Shown in pieces: positions 1 through 11,200 of a stretch of 64,000 nucleotides of DNA; position 1 is the stretch's first letter; each line of letters opens with the position of its first letter. Source of the stretch: Chrysoperla carnea (taxonomy: Eukaryota; Arthropoda; Insecta; Neuroptera; Chrysopidae); assembly GCF_905475395.1 (NCBI RefSeq), contig NC_058337.1, forward strand, positions 86,608,368-86,672,367, written 5' to 3'. Below the pieces are notes generated by a model. It did not search any database. It was not told the DNA's origin and saw only the letters and a program-made list of their open reading frames with translations. The position numbers were made by a program, and so were the translations under genes.

Positions 1-1040
1 TCCGGATTTTCTGTAAATATAATATGAGTTACTAAAGTTGAAAGTTCCCATGAGGATTTTTTATAGAAATTGAGACTTTTTTTTGCTGTTTATATTCCAA
101 GCAAAAATAAATTTGGTAAGGAGCGAAAATAGGTAGGTAAAAACAAGAATATCCAAAAATTTAAGAATTTATTATTGCATTTAATATTTAAATAAGAATA
201 TCAAAGTTTAATATTCCGTGAAGTATAAAAATTTTAATAGATGCTATAAACCCAGTTTTATCCCGTTCCAAATTTGTACTGCTTAGAATATCTTGTAAAG
301 ATATAAGTAACAAATATTACATATTTAAAATTTAAAGTCAATAGGGATGATATAGGGACTGTCTTATCTCCCTGCCTTGAAGGAAGATACCCAAAAAAAT
401 AAAAAAAAATAAAAAAATTATTGTCAGCCTCTACTCTTTTCCACTCAGTCCCATATGAAAAAAATCATGCCTCACCATTAATTAAACGTACAGTAAATAT
501 GCTAACCGTCAATAAAACCACATCTCGCCTGCTTCCAGAAGCTTTTCTTTTTATCACAGTCGACGTTTTATCAATTTTATGAATTTTGTAGAACGTTCAA
601 CTTCCTACAAAAATATGTGTTGAGATTTGCTGTACGTTCAATAAATGGCAAGATAGGAATTTTTTCATAATAGATTGAGGTAAAAATGAAAACTTTGATG
701 AGGCGGGTCGAGTCGCCTTCTTATCAATATTAATATCTCATATTAGAAGATAATTTTCTAGAGGTGAAAAGCAACCATTTTTTTGGTATCGAAAGTAAAA
801 GTAAACAGTCGATTGTTTTGATTAACCCAAGTGTTGATGCAGATGTACCTCTTGAATGTAATCCTGGCGACGCCCATTTATTTAAAAAGAAAGCAAAGGG
901 TTAAACCGATCACATTTCAATCTAACAAGATGGGTTTTCTTATATTTCAAAGATTTGTCTTTTTTAAAATATTGAAATCAAATGTCTTCCGCTTTAATTT
1001 TTTTTGTGCATTATATTTTATTTATTTATTTTTATATTAG
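1..1040 (+). other. 3' part of an intron of the MED15 gene
   Basis: This AT-rich stretch lies upstream of the last MED15 exon and ends in a pyrimidine-rich tract followed by AG at 1039-1040, a good splice acceptor. I see no conserved coding sequence in it. The upstream MED15 exons are outside the window, so the intron start is not visible. Confidence 0.75.
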
Positions 1041-1476
1041 AGGGCTTCCAGCACCATTGAAACGTAAACGTGTTGAAGAACCAACCAGTGATATACCAGA
1101 CGTATTACAAGGTGAAATAGCACGTTTAGATGCCAGATTTAAAGTATCTTTAGATCCAATTCAACAACCTCGTTCACGTACCGTACAATTAATATGTTGG
1201 CTGGATGATCGTCATTTGCCTTGTGTACCACCTGTATCATTATCAGTACCCGAAGATTATCCAAAAAGCCCACCAAATTGTTCAATGGCTGAAAATGAAT
1301 ACAACGCTACACCATTTTTAACATTAGTTCAAAAGGCACTGTTGACACGTATTGGAAAGTTACCTAAACGATTTTCTGTATCACAATTATTAAATACTTG
1401 GGAAATGAGTGTTCGTCAAGCTTGCGCACCGACACAAGTACCAGTATCATCAGCAACTGTTCTTATGGGACTTTAA
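1041..1476 (+). CDS. MED15: Mediator complex subunit 15, last exon (C-terminal domain, partial gene)
   Basis: This exon encodes the conserved C-terminal domain of Mediator subunit 15, a tail-module subunit that connects activators to RNA polymerase II in the nucleus. About 145 residues are encoded. Recognisable blocks include LPAPLKRKR, IPDVLQGEIARLDARFKVSL, LICWLDD, LPCVPPVS, PEDYP, FLTLVQKAL, LPKRFSVSQLL and TWEMSVRQAC, in the order expected for the family. The exon begins after AG at 1039-1040, with its first base completing a split codon, and ends at a TAA. The apparent ATG at 982 lies in the intron, so the open frame running through it is not the true start. The N-terminal KIX domain and glutamine-rich region must lie upstream of the window. 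An AATAAA at about 1655-1660 is a plausible poly(A) signal. Confidence 0.93.
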
Positions 1477-2118
1477 AAAGATTAAAAAATAATAATGCGA
1501 TTTTAAGTGGGCGATTATAGTTATAAAAATGATAAAAATATTCTCTGAGATTGAATTCTGAAGATTTGATTCTTTATTGATATTTCCGAACAGTATTTCT
1601 GCATTTTTCGCATAATTATGGGATTTAAAACAGTGAAGAAATTTTTGCTATAATAATAAAATAATCAAAAAAGTTATGAGACCATTCGCCACCCTGCCGA
1701 AATGGCTTGATCAATGAAATAGACGGATATCACAGAACATCTGAGGTATCAGTCAAACGCCGAGAGAAATATTTAGCTTATGTTACAACATATTAATTAT
1801 GAAAACTGAACTTCTTAATTGCGTCATCGAATAAAAATGGAGAAAAATTATTAAATAATTCGAATGTAATAACAAATAATTCAAAACTATTAACCACTAA
1901 AATTATTACGAATACTTAATGACTTTATTAATTACACTGACTAAAATTTTTTCTTTTTGTTTCTCGTTTTCGGCGGCACTGAGATATTTATTAATATAAT
2001 TTTTTATAAATAATTTAATAAAAGATATTCTGGAAAAATTTAATAATTGTTTATTTTTTATTATACCCTTTTGAAATATTTCAAAATTTTATAGGATTTC
2101 ATTTTCTATGAGGTGGGA
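1477..2118. other. MED15 3' UTR and intergenic AT-rich DNA
   Basis: No gene is visible. The first 180 bases are probably MED15 3' UTR, with an AATAAA near 1655-1660. The remainder is AT-rich without a recognisable repeat. Confidence 0.5.
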
Positions 2119-2382
2119 CCATAGAGATAATATCATAGAGCAGAGAAAGAGGCAGAACTGATGGATGTTTTTCTCTCGCAGCCAATAATAATTGCAAATT
2201 CAATCAAGCGCACGCGCTACTACACATGTTTTGTATATATATACTAATAGGGTTATGGCTGGGATTATAGCACGTATAAAGGAGACGGAGGCAGCTGTAC
2301 GCGCCTATCTTATCTAGTCTATCCCTACTGCGATCAACCGTTTAGGCGGTGACTTTGCAGTTCTATGATATTACCTCTATAG
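2119..2382. mobile_element. MITE, family A, copy 1 (264 bp)
   Basis: The ends are inverted repeats of about 20 bp. The left end reads CATAGAGATAATATCATAG, and the right end at 2363-2382 is its reverse complement with about two mismatches. There is no ORF. A second copy lies at 55726-55977. The two share interior blocks such as GGCAGCT.TA.GCGCCTA and CTACTGCGATCAACCGTTT. Size, inverted ends and lack of coding capacity fit a non-autonomous DNA transposon. The superfamily is not assigned. Confidence 0.75.
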
Positions 2383-4956
2383 ATGAGAGTATTTTTTTAC
2401 TCATACGGTATAAATAGCTATATGCCCATGGTGCGTGTCCATCATACAAACGATAATTTGAGCGCAGAGAGTATGGTATTTGTCGTTACACGAAGAGAAA
2501 AATAATTTTGTATTTTCTAATACAGTAGCCACACATTTAATCGTTGCACAATTTTCATTAACTTTTTATTTCACAATTGTTACCCGTTCTATTCTTGGGA
2601 TTAGTCTCTTTCTTTGGTTATTCCCCTTGATCCTGGTTGACCTCCATTAAGGCGTTCTTCTTCAGAGGTCGTTTCGCTCCCATAAAATAATTTCTTAAAG
2701 AACCTTCTTGCTGTTCCCATTCGACACTAATGAAAATTCAAGGGTACCTAAATTTATAAAAATACAAACCAGAGACTGGTCTAGATCGGCCTCTGCTATA
2801 AATAGAAAAACAACGGGTAATAAATTTTAAAGATAGACCATCCTGGAAATGAATGTTATTTTGCTTCCTATTCAAATGAACCGAATTTCAATCGGATATT
2901 TAGTTTCCGATTCAATCATTTTTAATTTTCTCTTCATTTAGATTCAATTTTTGTATGGGTTTTTAGAATAAGATTAATTTGGAAACTGAATTTCTAATTC
3001 ATTCAGATTAATTTGAGATTCATTTGAATATATATCAATCGAATTGTTTTACTAAAGGAACTACTGGTGACTACATGCAAAAGAAAATAATAAATACTTT
3101 TCAATACTTTATTTACGTAAACGTTTAAGATTTTTTAGATAAAAATAAAAAATTGTAAATAATATTAAATTTTTTTGGAGACATTAATTTGTATTAGAAA
3201 ATCGTTTTTATTTTTAATAAATTCATTTTAAATAATTTTAGTTAAAGCTACATTTTTCATAGTTTAAAAACTTTGATTGAATGGTCACGATGGATTAATA
3301 ATATAAATTTAGGGCCCTTTTCGAATGTAGTTATAATTACATTGTTTTTCAAAATATTCAAAAGCACCTATCACACAAAGACCTATCGTGATCGTGCAAC
3401 CAAAATATTAACGTCCTAATTTTTTTTTATTACATTCGATGTTAATTAGCATTAGCACAAATCGAATATTAATGAATTAATACAACATTATTACTTTGAA
3501 AAAATCATGGTGACAACAATCGTTTTAAAAATAGAGTAGTTGATTAATTATACTTGACTACAAAAATTTATCTAAAACAAGAGTTTACGGTAGTCAAGCA
3601 AGTCTTCTTTATAGTAGCGATTAAAACGCCCTAATGCCTAGAGCAATTGTTTAATATAATCATTACCAATATACAAAAAACGAATACCTTTTGCTGAGCA
3701 TCAGATAAAAACATATTTGCATTTGTTTAGTTAACTTCTTATTAGCATAGATGGTAAACGGGAAATATAGGATCCAATATCCATTAACATTAGTGTCAGA
3801 ACTTCAAATTTGAAAACAGACACAAAACATTTTTGTATATATCATTAAAATTTCTTTTTTATTTGAAAGATTATTTCATGCCATTTTGTGTGATGTACCA
3901 GGTAACGCATTTAAAAAAATCAAGCTAACAAGTTCTTCAAAAAAGGGTTTCTGGAACAAATTTCTACCTTTTGAAAGAGGACATCTCGCATAGAGCCGTT
4001 AATTTAACTTGCAAGATCGTTAAAAAAAATCAAGTTATGCTTCGAACTGATAAGAGATACAGGAAAATTTTATTTAGAAAGTTATTCTTTATAAAATAAC
4101 AAAAAACTTTTGTTGGAAACATTTTTTCGTAGACATAATACTGCAGAAATCAAAAACAAAAATCTATCTAGTCTCATATAAAAGTGTGTTCGATGCGTTC
4201 AATTTTAGATAATAGAAAGAGACAGATCATAATAGATTAAAATGGTTCACCCTGTATATCATACAACTTTGCATGAAATGCTCCTTAAAAAAAGAAATTT
4301 TAATGATTGACCATACACAACTTTTTTAATTTTATTAAAAAATTGGGATACTAAGGGATAAAAGTTAAAATTTATGTAAAAATATACTTAAATATTCTGA
4401 TTTCGAGTCATAAAAGCACATTTTTCTTTTAAAATATTAAAATTAAAAATCATAATTTTTAAATTATATATCACGTGACATAAAAAGCGGGTAAGCCCTG
4501 CTGCGATGTCATAGCGGTATGAGTCATAGACCATCAGTTAGTTCAGTGTAGACAGTTGGGTATAATATATACATAGATAATAAGTATTTATAATTATTAT
4601 AATCAGATATCTATGAATATATCTGTCAAACTTATTTGTGTTATTTCGTATAATGATACCCATATTACGTCATCAAATTGGATACCCGCGTTTTTGACAG
4701 TTTAAAAAAGGTTTAAAATTTAATTTAAGTTTTTTGGCAAGAAAGCGTTTTTTATTAGCAAAATCAACATTTTGAAGTACTTTTTCAAAAATAGTGTAAT
4801 ACCATATTATGAATTTTGCACAAACAAAAAGTTCGTTTTTAATTTTATTTTAACAATAAATTTGTATGTTTAATTTCCTAAATAATTTGCAATGGTCAAC
4901 TACTCTATTACACTTGATTTTATTTTTTTTTTAATATTTTACTCGATCAGAAAATA
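2383..4956. other. intergenic AT-rich DNA with decayed repeats
   Basis: No convincing coding sequence was found on either strand. About 60 bp at 4050-4110 (GTTATTCTTTATAAAATAAC) recur at 47290-47350, marking a dispersed repeat. A TTTATT at about 4844-4849 (AATAAA on the minus strand) could be the TTC5 poly(A) signal. Confidence 0.5.
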
Positions 4957-6264
4957 TTAGCTACTTTTCTTAAAGGTTGTCATCCTAGTGCCAGCTTGTT
5001 GATTCCTATTTAATTTTTTGCCATTAACAACGAGTGATAAAGGACTTTCCACACGTATTTTCTTAAAATTATACGTTTTATCTTTATAAATAACATGCAC
5101 TTCTGAATAAAATGGTTCGGGAATGGCAACTAAATCACCAATAATAACACCTTTACCTTCCGCTAAATTATACACCGATACCATTATACATGTTGATTCT
5201 TTATCAATTAAACAGAATGTAAATGGTACCGAATCTTCATTTTGAACAGAACATACAACTTTACCACATAATATTACGTTCTTATTAATGCCTGGCTTTA
5301 ATGATGAAATACTTACTGTTAGCAAATCTTGTATTGATGGTTTATTATCGATTGATTGAATCAATTGTTGTAATTTACGTCCTTTCATTCGTCCATTTGT
5401 CGCAACTAATTCATTTACACTTTCTAAATATTTCAGTAAACGTTCTTCTTTAATTTTTGGAAAATCCCAGGTTGGATCTAAAGCTTGAGCTCGACTAAAT
5501 GAATTTAATGCAGCTAAATACTCTTCCTCATATTTTAACGCTATGCCAACATTATAATGTAAATCTGGATTATTTCGAGCGATAATATCACGTTTAGCTT
5601 GATTATACGCTGACATACACATTTTTAATGTTCGTGGATTTTGTGAAATAAGAAAATAATTTGATAAATGTGCATTACCAAGTACAGCCCATGAATTACC
5701 ATCATTTAGATCTAAATCTAAAGCTTCTTTTGCATATGAAACACCTTTTTGTATATTTTCAATTTGTTGTTCTTTTGTCGTTGCACATTCTTGTCGGTAT
5801 ACCATCGAAAGATTCCGTAATGAGATTTTATTACGTCTTTGTGCTAGAGCACCGTTAAAGCAATTTTTTGCTTCTTTAATATTATCATTCTTCCAATAAC
5901 ATTCACCTAATTCGTTCCATGCATCAACTAATTTTGGATCTAATTTCACAGCTTTCGATAATAAATCTAAGGCATTTTTATCAAAGTCGGCAGTTACGTT
6001 TAACGATTTACCTTTTAAATAATAAAACATCGGCTTATCCTCTTTTTGTATAACATCTTGAAATTTATCTAATTCATCCAGTGTATTTTTTAATTGTATA
6101 TCAATATCATTTTTTCGTTTGCTTGCATCGTCTATCGTGTTTCGTTCAAAATAATGATCACGATAATCATAAAGTTTTTGTACACAATCTTCTAAATTCT
6201 TCAAACTGTATTCCTTTTCCGGTAGTGCTTTATCCTCGCTCAGTTCTTCTTTATTAGTGGTCAT
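4957..6264 (-). CDS. TTC5: tetratricopeptide repeat protein 5 (TTC5/Strap)
   Basis: This is an intronless 435-residue ORF, against about 440 in human TTC5. The N-terminal two thirds holds tandem TPR helices. GKSLNVTADFD, LLSKAVKLDPKLVDAWNELG and ECYWKNDNIKEAKNCFNGAL fall at about residues 85-145. Later repeats include NSWAVLGNAHLS and NPDLHYNVGIALKYEEEYLA. The last ~120 residues form the OB-fold domain with VILCGKVV, VPFTF.LID and GVIIGDLVAIPEP. In animals TTC5 is a stress-responsive cofactor of p300/JMY and recognises nascent tubulin N-termini to trigger tubulin mRNA decay. Those roles are inferred from family membership. The start at 6264 is the first in-frame ATG; a two-codon upstream ORF overlaps it. 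The lack of introns is notable beside intron-rich neighbours but there is no frame damage. Confidence 0.95.
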   Translation of the reverse strand: MTTNKEELSEDKALPEKEYSLKNLEDCVQKLYDYRDHYFERNTIDDASKRKNDIDIQLKNTLDELDKFQDVIQKEDKPMFYYLKGKSLNVTADFDKNALDLLSKAVKLDPKLVDAWNELGECYWKNDNIKEAKNCFNGALAQRRNKISLRNLSMVYRQECATTKEQQIENIQKGVSYAKEALDLDLNDGNSWAVLGNAHLSNYFLISQNPRTLKMCMSAYNQAKRDIIARNNPDLHYNVGIALKYEEEYLAALNSFSRAQALDPTWDFPKIKEERLLKYLESVNELVATNGRMKGRKLQQLIQSIDNKPSIQDLLTVSISSLKPGINKNVILCGKVVCSVQNEDSVPFTFCLIDKESTCIMVSVYNLAEGKGVIIGDLVAIPEPFYSEVHVIYKDKTYNFKKIRVESPLSLVVNGKKLNRNQQAGTRMTTFKKSS

Positions 6265-7176
6265 TGCATATTTTTAGATTGTCTTAAAAAAATATATCTA
6301 AAAGAAGAAAAATTTCAGAAATGACGTTTATATTAAAATAAAGATTATTTTACCTTTCAAAAATTCAGAAATTTAATATTTAATTTATTTAATACCTTGT
6401 ATATACACATAATTATAATATATACAAGATCAAAAGTTTTCTGGTCTTTTATTTTTTGAGTGGGTTTGGCAAATGAAATTAAACAAATAGAAAAAATAAT
6501 TTGAACAAATGTTATTCAATAATTGTCAATATTTTTTGACAATAAATAAATTTTTTGAAAAAAATTTTATAAAAATTGTTTATAATTAGAAATTTAATAC
6601 TTGAATAAATGAAAATGAAATTAATATAATAATAAAAAATTAATTTTTACTCTTTTTTTATCACATGTACATCATAGACCGATGTCAACATTTGTCTAAT
6701 GTTAAGGAGTTTCGAAACTACCAAAATAAGTCACAAATACTCCTCAAAGGTGTTTTTGTATTGATATTTTGATCTCCCTTAATACTTCAAATACTTCAAA
6801 TTTAAATGAATGTGGTGTCATTTCGAAAACTATTTTTCCCTTGTGACAAAAATAATAAGAAAGTCGAAAATATATATATTGACTTGTTTATAATAACTGA
6901 AAGAGGCCATTCATTAATTACGTAAGCATAATTTTGACGATTTTTAAAGCAACACCCCCCTCCTCCAACCCAACCATGCATAAGCTTTCTCGAACCAACT
7001 CCTCCCCTATCTTATGTTAGATTCAATCTCGTTTTCCTGAATAATAAAATGTTGTTAGAAAAGGATCAGTTACATTAAAATTGACAGTTTGATGTAAATT
7101 AAAGATTTTTACTCATAAAATCTTACGTAAGAATGGGGTTACTGTGTCTTGTAATAATGATATGTACGTATATACT
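6265..7176. other. intergenic region upstream of TTC5
   Basis: No gene is seen. Around 6901-7020 a C-rich stretch follows TTAATTACGTAAG, and another CTTACGTAAG occurs near 7122. This resembles decayed terminal sequence of a DNA element, but I could not define an element. Confidence 0.4.
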
Positions 7177-8330
7177 AATTACACAGGTCTGCGACTAAAA
7201 AACTGCATAGGATTTTTTTACATTTTCTTATAGATTTTGACCTCTCAAAAACAGGAAAAGTATTCAAAACATTCTATCACATATGGTTTTATAGATATTA
7301 GTAACAACATAAACTAGTCTTTAAGTAGTATTATATAGTATTTTATAATAATATTATATTAAACTAGTCTTAAAGTAGTATTATTGCACAATATAAATAA
7401 ATTAGTTTCGCTTCCAATGGGGTATTCTGTGCATATGAAAGAACACTAACTATAACAATTTGGCCATTATCCTGGAAAGAATCAAATATCAGGACCATTT
7501 AGCGATGGTTTGTGGGGACTTCCAAATACTCACGATACTTTTGGGCCAGCAGGCAGGCTATTCTAAATTCCCTTGCTTCTTATGCTTATGGGATAGTAGA
7601 GCCAGAGAGCAACATTGGAATAAAAGTGATTGGCCACTCCTAGAAACTTTAAAACCTGGAGGGAAAAATGTTATCAATACTACTTTGGTGCCGCCAGAAA
7701 AACTTTGTTGCCACTTCTCCATATCAAATTAGGGTTGATGAAAAAATTTGTAAAATCACTACAAATATCTATGTACAAAATTCCCGAAGCTGTCAGAAGC
7801 AAAGTTGAAAGAGGGAGTTTTCACTGGCCCCGACATAAGAAGGCTTTTAACCGACATCCCCTTTGTGGAAAGTATGAATGAAAAGGAAAAAGAAGCTTGG
7901 GTATCGTTTAAGGATGTAGTGCGAAAGTTTTTGGAAAATACTAAGGATCCTAACTACAAAACCATTGTTCAACTAGCAGCATACGAAGCTCAAGGTAAGC
8001 CTAAAGGTCCATTTTTTACACTCCCACATAAACTATTTTCCTGAAAACCTGGGATCTTACAGTGAAGACCAGGACTGGTTTCACCAGGATGTCCGCGATA
8101 TCGAGAGACTGTATCAAGGAAGATGGGATGTCACTACGCTTGCAGGCTACCGTATAATTTTTAATAAACGAGTGCTTTTACCAATTTTTTGTGTTTGAAT
8201 TTGCAAAAAAACTTTACGTGATAAAAAAAATGGTCATCACTTCTGAAATCAGCGCATTCTAAAACATATAATTTAGTAAAAATATCTCATGCAGCTGACA
8301 AAAAAATTTTTTTTGCAGACCTATGTTATT
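7177..8330 (+). mobile_element. unclassified DNA element with 16-bp inverted ends and a decayed ORF
   Basis: The left end AATTACACAGGTCTGC (7177-7192) is matched in inverse at 8315-8330 (GCAGACCTATGTTATT), 14 of 16 bases agreeing. Between them lies a frameshifted coding remnant at 7460-8170. A partial internal direct repeat (CTAGTCTT.AAGTAGTATTAT) occurs at about 7313 and 7362. The inverted ends around an otherwise unexplained ORF suggest one inserted unit of about 1.15 kb. No target-site duplication is obvious, so the boundaries are tentative. Confidence 0.5.
7460..8170 (+). pseudogene. decayed ORF of an arthropod repeat-associated protein (CFLCLWDSR family)
   Basis: Three reading frames in succession carry one degraded protein. 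The first (7460-7690) has CGDFQILTILLGQQAGYSKF and CFLCLWDSR. The second (about 7680-7810) has LLPLLHIKLGLMK and QISMYKIPEAVRSK. The third (7805-8044) has EGVFTGPDIRRLLTD, FVESMNEKEKEAWVSFK and FLENTKDPNYK. A further part (about 8030-8165) has YFPENLGSYSEDQ, WFHQDVRDIERLYQGRWDV and TLAGY. I recognise this as a widespread, functionally unassigned protein family in arthropod genomes that usually appears in repetitive contexts. Frameshifts, a premature stop and loss of the expected DYCW-type motif show this copy is dead. No function is claimed. Confidence 0.7.
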
Positions 8331-8709
8331 CACGATAGTCAATATATTACCTATAAGTACATGTATGAGACAAGGACACAGTGAACTCACTGGCAGTCTT
8401 CTCTCTCGCTACGCAAATCGTAAGTTTTGGCCCCTTGCGGACTCTATACATTCATACTCTTTGGGCTAAACAAGCCAATTTGAATTCAACCAATTCAACT
8501 AAGAAGCTAAGATTTACTATTTAGAACGCATTCAAATTCTATTGATTACTGTCATCTTACTAACTACTGTCAACTACTGTTGACAAACTTCGTGTAGCCC
8601 AAATAATGTCAAAAACAATAAAAAATTAAATTTTAATTATCATTATTAAATATAATATACTTATATATTAATTAAATAGTATTATAAATTTTGTATTAAC
8701 ATTTACAAA
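8331..8709. promoter_or_regulatory. upstream region / 5' UTR of the CIB-like gene
   Basis: This interval separates the decayed element from the CIB start codon. It contains CT-rich sequence (TCTTCTCTCTCGCTACG) at about 8398-8414 and AT-rich DNA next to the ATG. It must hold the proximal promoter or 5' UTR by position, but no core promoter motif is convincing. Confidence 0.35.
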
Positions 8710-10428
8710 ATGGGTCAAGCTAAAAGTCAGTTTACAGAAGAAGAAATTCAAGATTATCAGGTTTATCATTTTAATGAACTTGTAAATTTCGGCAAACTAA
8801 TTTTAATATAACAATTGCATATTGTAGGATTTAACTTACTTTACTAAGAAAGAAGTTTTATATGCTCATCAGGCATTTAAAGCGTTAGCTCCAGAAAAGG
8901 TTGGTCACAACAAAAATGCTAAATTACCGATGACAAAAATATTACAGTATCCAGAATTAAAAGTAAATCCATTTGGAGATCGAATATGTCATATATTCAG
9001 TTCAAGTCACGATGGTGATTGTACATTTGAAGATTTTTTAGATATGATGTCGGTATTTAGTGATAATGCACCGAAAGCAGTAAAAGCTGAACATGCATTC
9101 AGATTATTTGGTAAATTATAACAAAATTTAGTCAGTCAAAAAAGTCTTTAAATTATTATTAACCGTACGGTTATCGGATGAATAAAATATATTAATCGTT
9201 CGGTTGTCTGATTAGTAAATAATCTTTTAAACTGAAGCTACTAGTCCGAAAATTTCATTTCACTCCAAAAAATAAAGTAAGAGCCTAAGTAAACTGACAA
9301 TAGGGAATATTCATGTATTTTTTTTATATTTTTGATTCATTCTTTACACCATTATAACAAAGTAAAAAATATAAATACTGCTTAAAAATGCTGTATTTAT
9401 GTGTACAAAAATATTTAAAATACATTATAATTTTGAGATATTTAAACGCAGTTTTTTGGCGCTCTCTGTTGATGACGTATAAGTACGTGATCTGTCAATT
9501 TTTGACAGTTCAATGTATAATTTACACTTTAAAAAAATGAATTTACAACACAAAATTTACACTCGTTATTATTAAAGTTTCTAATAAAAAGCCGTAGAAT
9601 AGTATAATTTAATGAAATACCATATAAAATGTAAGTAATTAATATCATACAGTATGCCAACAAATTTGACAAGCCCGTACTATGATGTCACGTCCGTATA
9701 AAAATTTGAATTTCCGGTTTAGAAATTTTTAAATGCCCTCACTGAATTTGTACTTTTATTAATTAATTTTAATTAATTAAAAAGGTATTAATTACTAAAA
9801 TAATGGTTTAGTTGAAATGTCCAGTCATTAAAGTTACGGAAGAAAAATATTTGAACCAAATTTAAATTTCATGAATATTCTCTATTGATATATTTTATTC
9901 ATTCGATAACCGGACAATGAATATATTTTATTTATCCCCTAACCGGATGAATATTTAATTTTATTCCTGCGATTATCCGGACGATTAGCAACAGCCAAAA
10001 AATAAAAGTAATAGTCCCATAAAAAAGCAACAATTTTCGATGTAATTTGAATATCTATTTTGGCTGCATATTTCGAGTGATTTTTTGTGGCTATTATTCG
10101 GAAATAAAATAATGTAAATTGTGAATTTTGAAACAAATTTTTTTGTAGATTTTGATGGAGATGATATGTTGGGAGTATCGGATTTACGTCAAGTGATTGA
10201 TCGTTTAACTGGTGATCAAATTTTATCGGAAAGTGAGAAAACACATTTAATACAAAATATATTAGACGAAGCTGATTTAGATGACGATGGTGCGTTATCA
10301 TTTGCTGAATTTGAACACATTATCGATAAATCATCAGACTTTTTAAAGTAAGAAATAAAAGGCTTAAAATTGATAATTTTAATTCTGTTTTTAATTTTTA
10401 TTTCAGTGCCTTCCGAATACGTCTATGA
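8710..10428 (+). CDS. calcium and integrin-binding family protein (CIB2/CIB3-like)
   Basis: Four exons join in frame: 8710-8760, 8828-9110, 10149-10347 and 10407-10428 (555 nt, 184 aa; human CIB2 is 187). All introns are GT-AG. The N-terminus MGQAKSQF fits an N-myristoylation signal (Gly2, Ser6), as in other CIBs. Residues 112-123 (DFDGDDMLGVSD) form an EF-hand-like loop, and residues 154-165 a canonical one (D154, D156, D158, E165). A degenerate loop, SSSHDGDCTFEDF, lies N-terminal. The last exon supplies NAFRIRL, the typical hydrophobic CIB tail. CIB proteins are membrane-associated calcium sensors that bind integrin tails or TMC channel complexes; Drosophila Cib2 acts in photoreceptors. 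Assignment to CIB2/3 over CIB1 rests on the start and tail and is an inference. The 1-kb second intron holds an inverted-repeat element. Confidence 0.93.
9160..9998. mobile_element. inverted-repeat (MITE-like) element in CIB intron 2
   Basis: The left side has CGGTTATCGGATGAATAAAA (about 9169) followed by a second degenerate unit ATCGTTCGGTTGTCTGAT. The right side (about 9885-9990) has the reverse complement TTTATTCATTCGATAACCGG plus two further degenerate units. The motif GGTTATCGGATGAATAAAAT is thus repeated subterminally in inverse orientation. No ORF is present in between. The outer limits are approximate. Confidence 0.6.
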
Positions 10429-11200
10429 TAGACAATGACTAAAGTCAGTAATTTGAAGCCATTTAAATGGTTTTCAAAATATCGAATTATATTAAAGCTC
10501 GTACTTTTTTAAAAGCACCATTAATGGAGGTGTTTCTTTTTTTCAAATTTATGTACTTTTTATTGCATAAATATCAAGTCTTAAAAAGATACAAGTAGGG
10601 GAAAAATGTTGGAATGATGAAATCATTTAAAAATTAATTTTCAGTTTATAGATTTTTTACCGTAATTGTCTTTAATATATGATTTTCAAGGAATTTAATT
10701 TCAATAACATTATTCAATCTCTTTGATAATTTATACAAAGAAACTTAACTGAATCGAACCGTTTTATTAAAACACTGTGCCACTAAAAATTCACATATTT
10801 CCAGTATAACTCAAAACTTATATATTTCCCTCATATTTTAGTGAAAAGCGGACTAAGTGCATTAGGCATGAAAATTTATATAGACTTAAGTCACTTTTTT
10901 TATAAATAAAATCGTAACTTGTATCAAGTCGTGTGCATAATGCAAAAAATATTGAAAATAATTTTTTCACATTTAGAAGTTTCAGTTAGAGAAGCCTATT
11001 TTTATGCTAGATAAAATAGTCTAGCTAAAGCGTCTTATATACAGTGAACTTCTTTTTTATTCTACGTTGTTTAAATAGAGGCAACAAGTGTAATAACTAC
11101 TTTGTAATTAATTATTGACTCCAGTTAAAAAACTACTTGCAGTATATACGTACATCTCTTAATAATTCGTTGATCATTAAAATAACTTAGTTTAATGGCA
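10429..11200. other. intergenic AT-rich DNA downstream of CIB
   Basis: No gene or recognisable repeat was found. The first part is presumably the CIB 3' UTR. Confidence 0.4.

Noticed and set aside
831-1040. Small plus-strand ORF before the MED15 exon, and the ATG at 982 as MED15 start
   Set aside because: Both lie in the intron: a clear acceptor AG is at 1039-1040 and conserved MED15 sequence begins only after it.
5661-5858. Plus-strand ORF opposite TTC5
   Set aside because: Antisense shadow of a strongly conserved gene.
9939-10301. Minus-strand 120-codon ORF opposite CIB exon 3
   Set aside because: It overlaps the conserved EF-hand exon in antisense and has no recognisable protein features.
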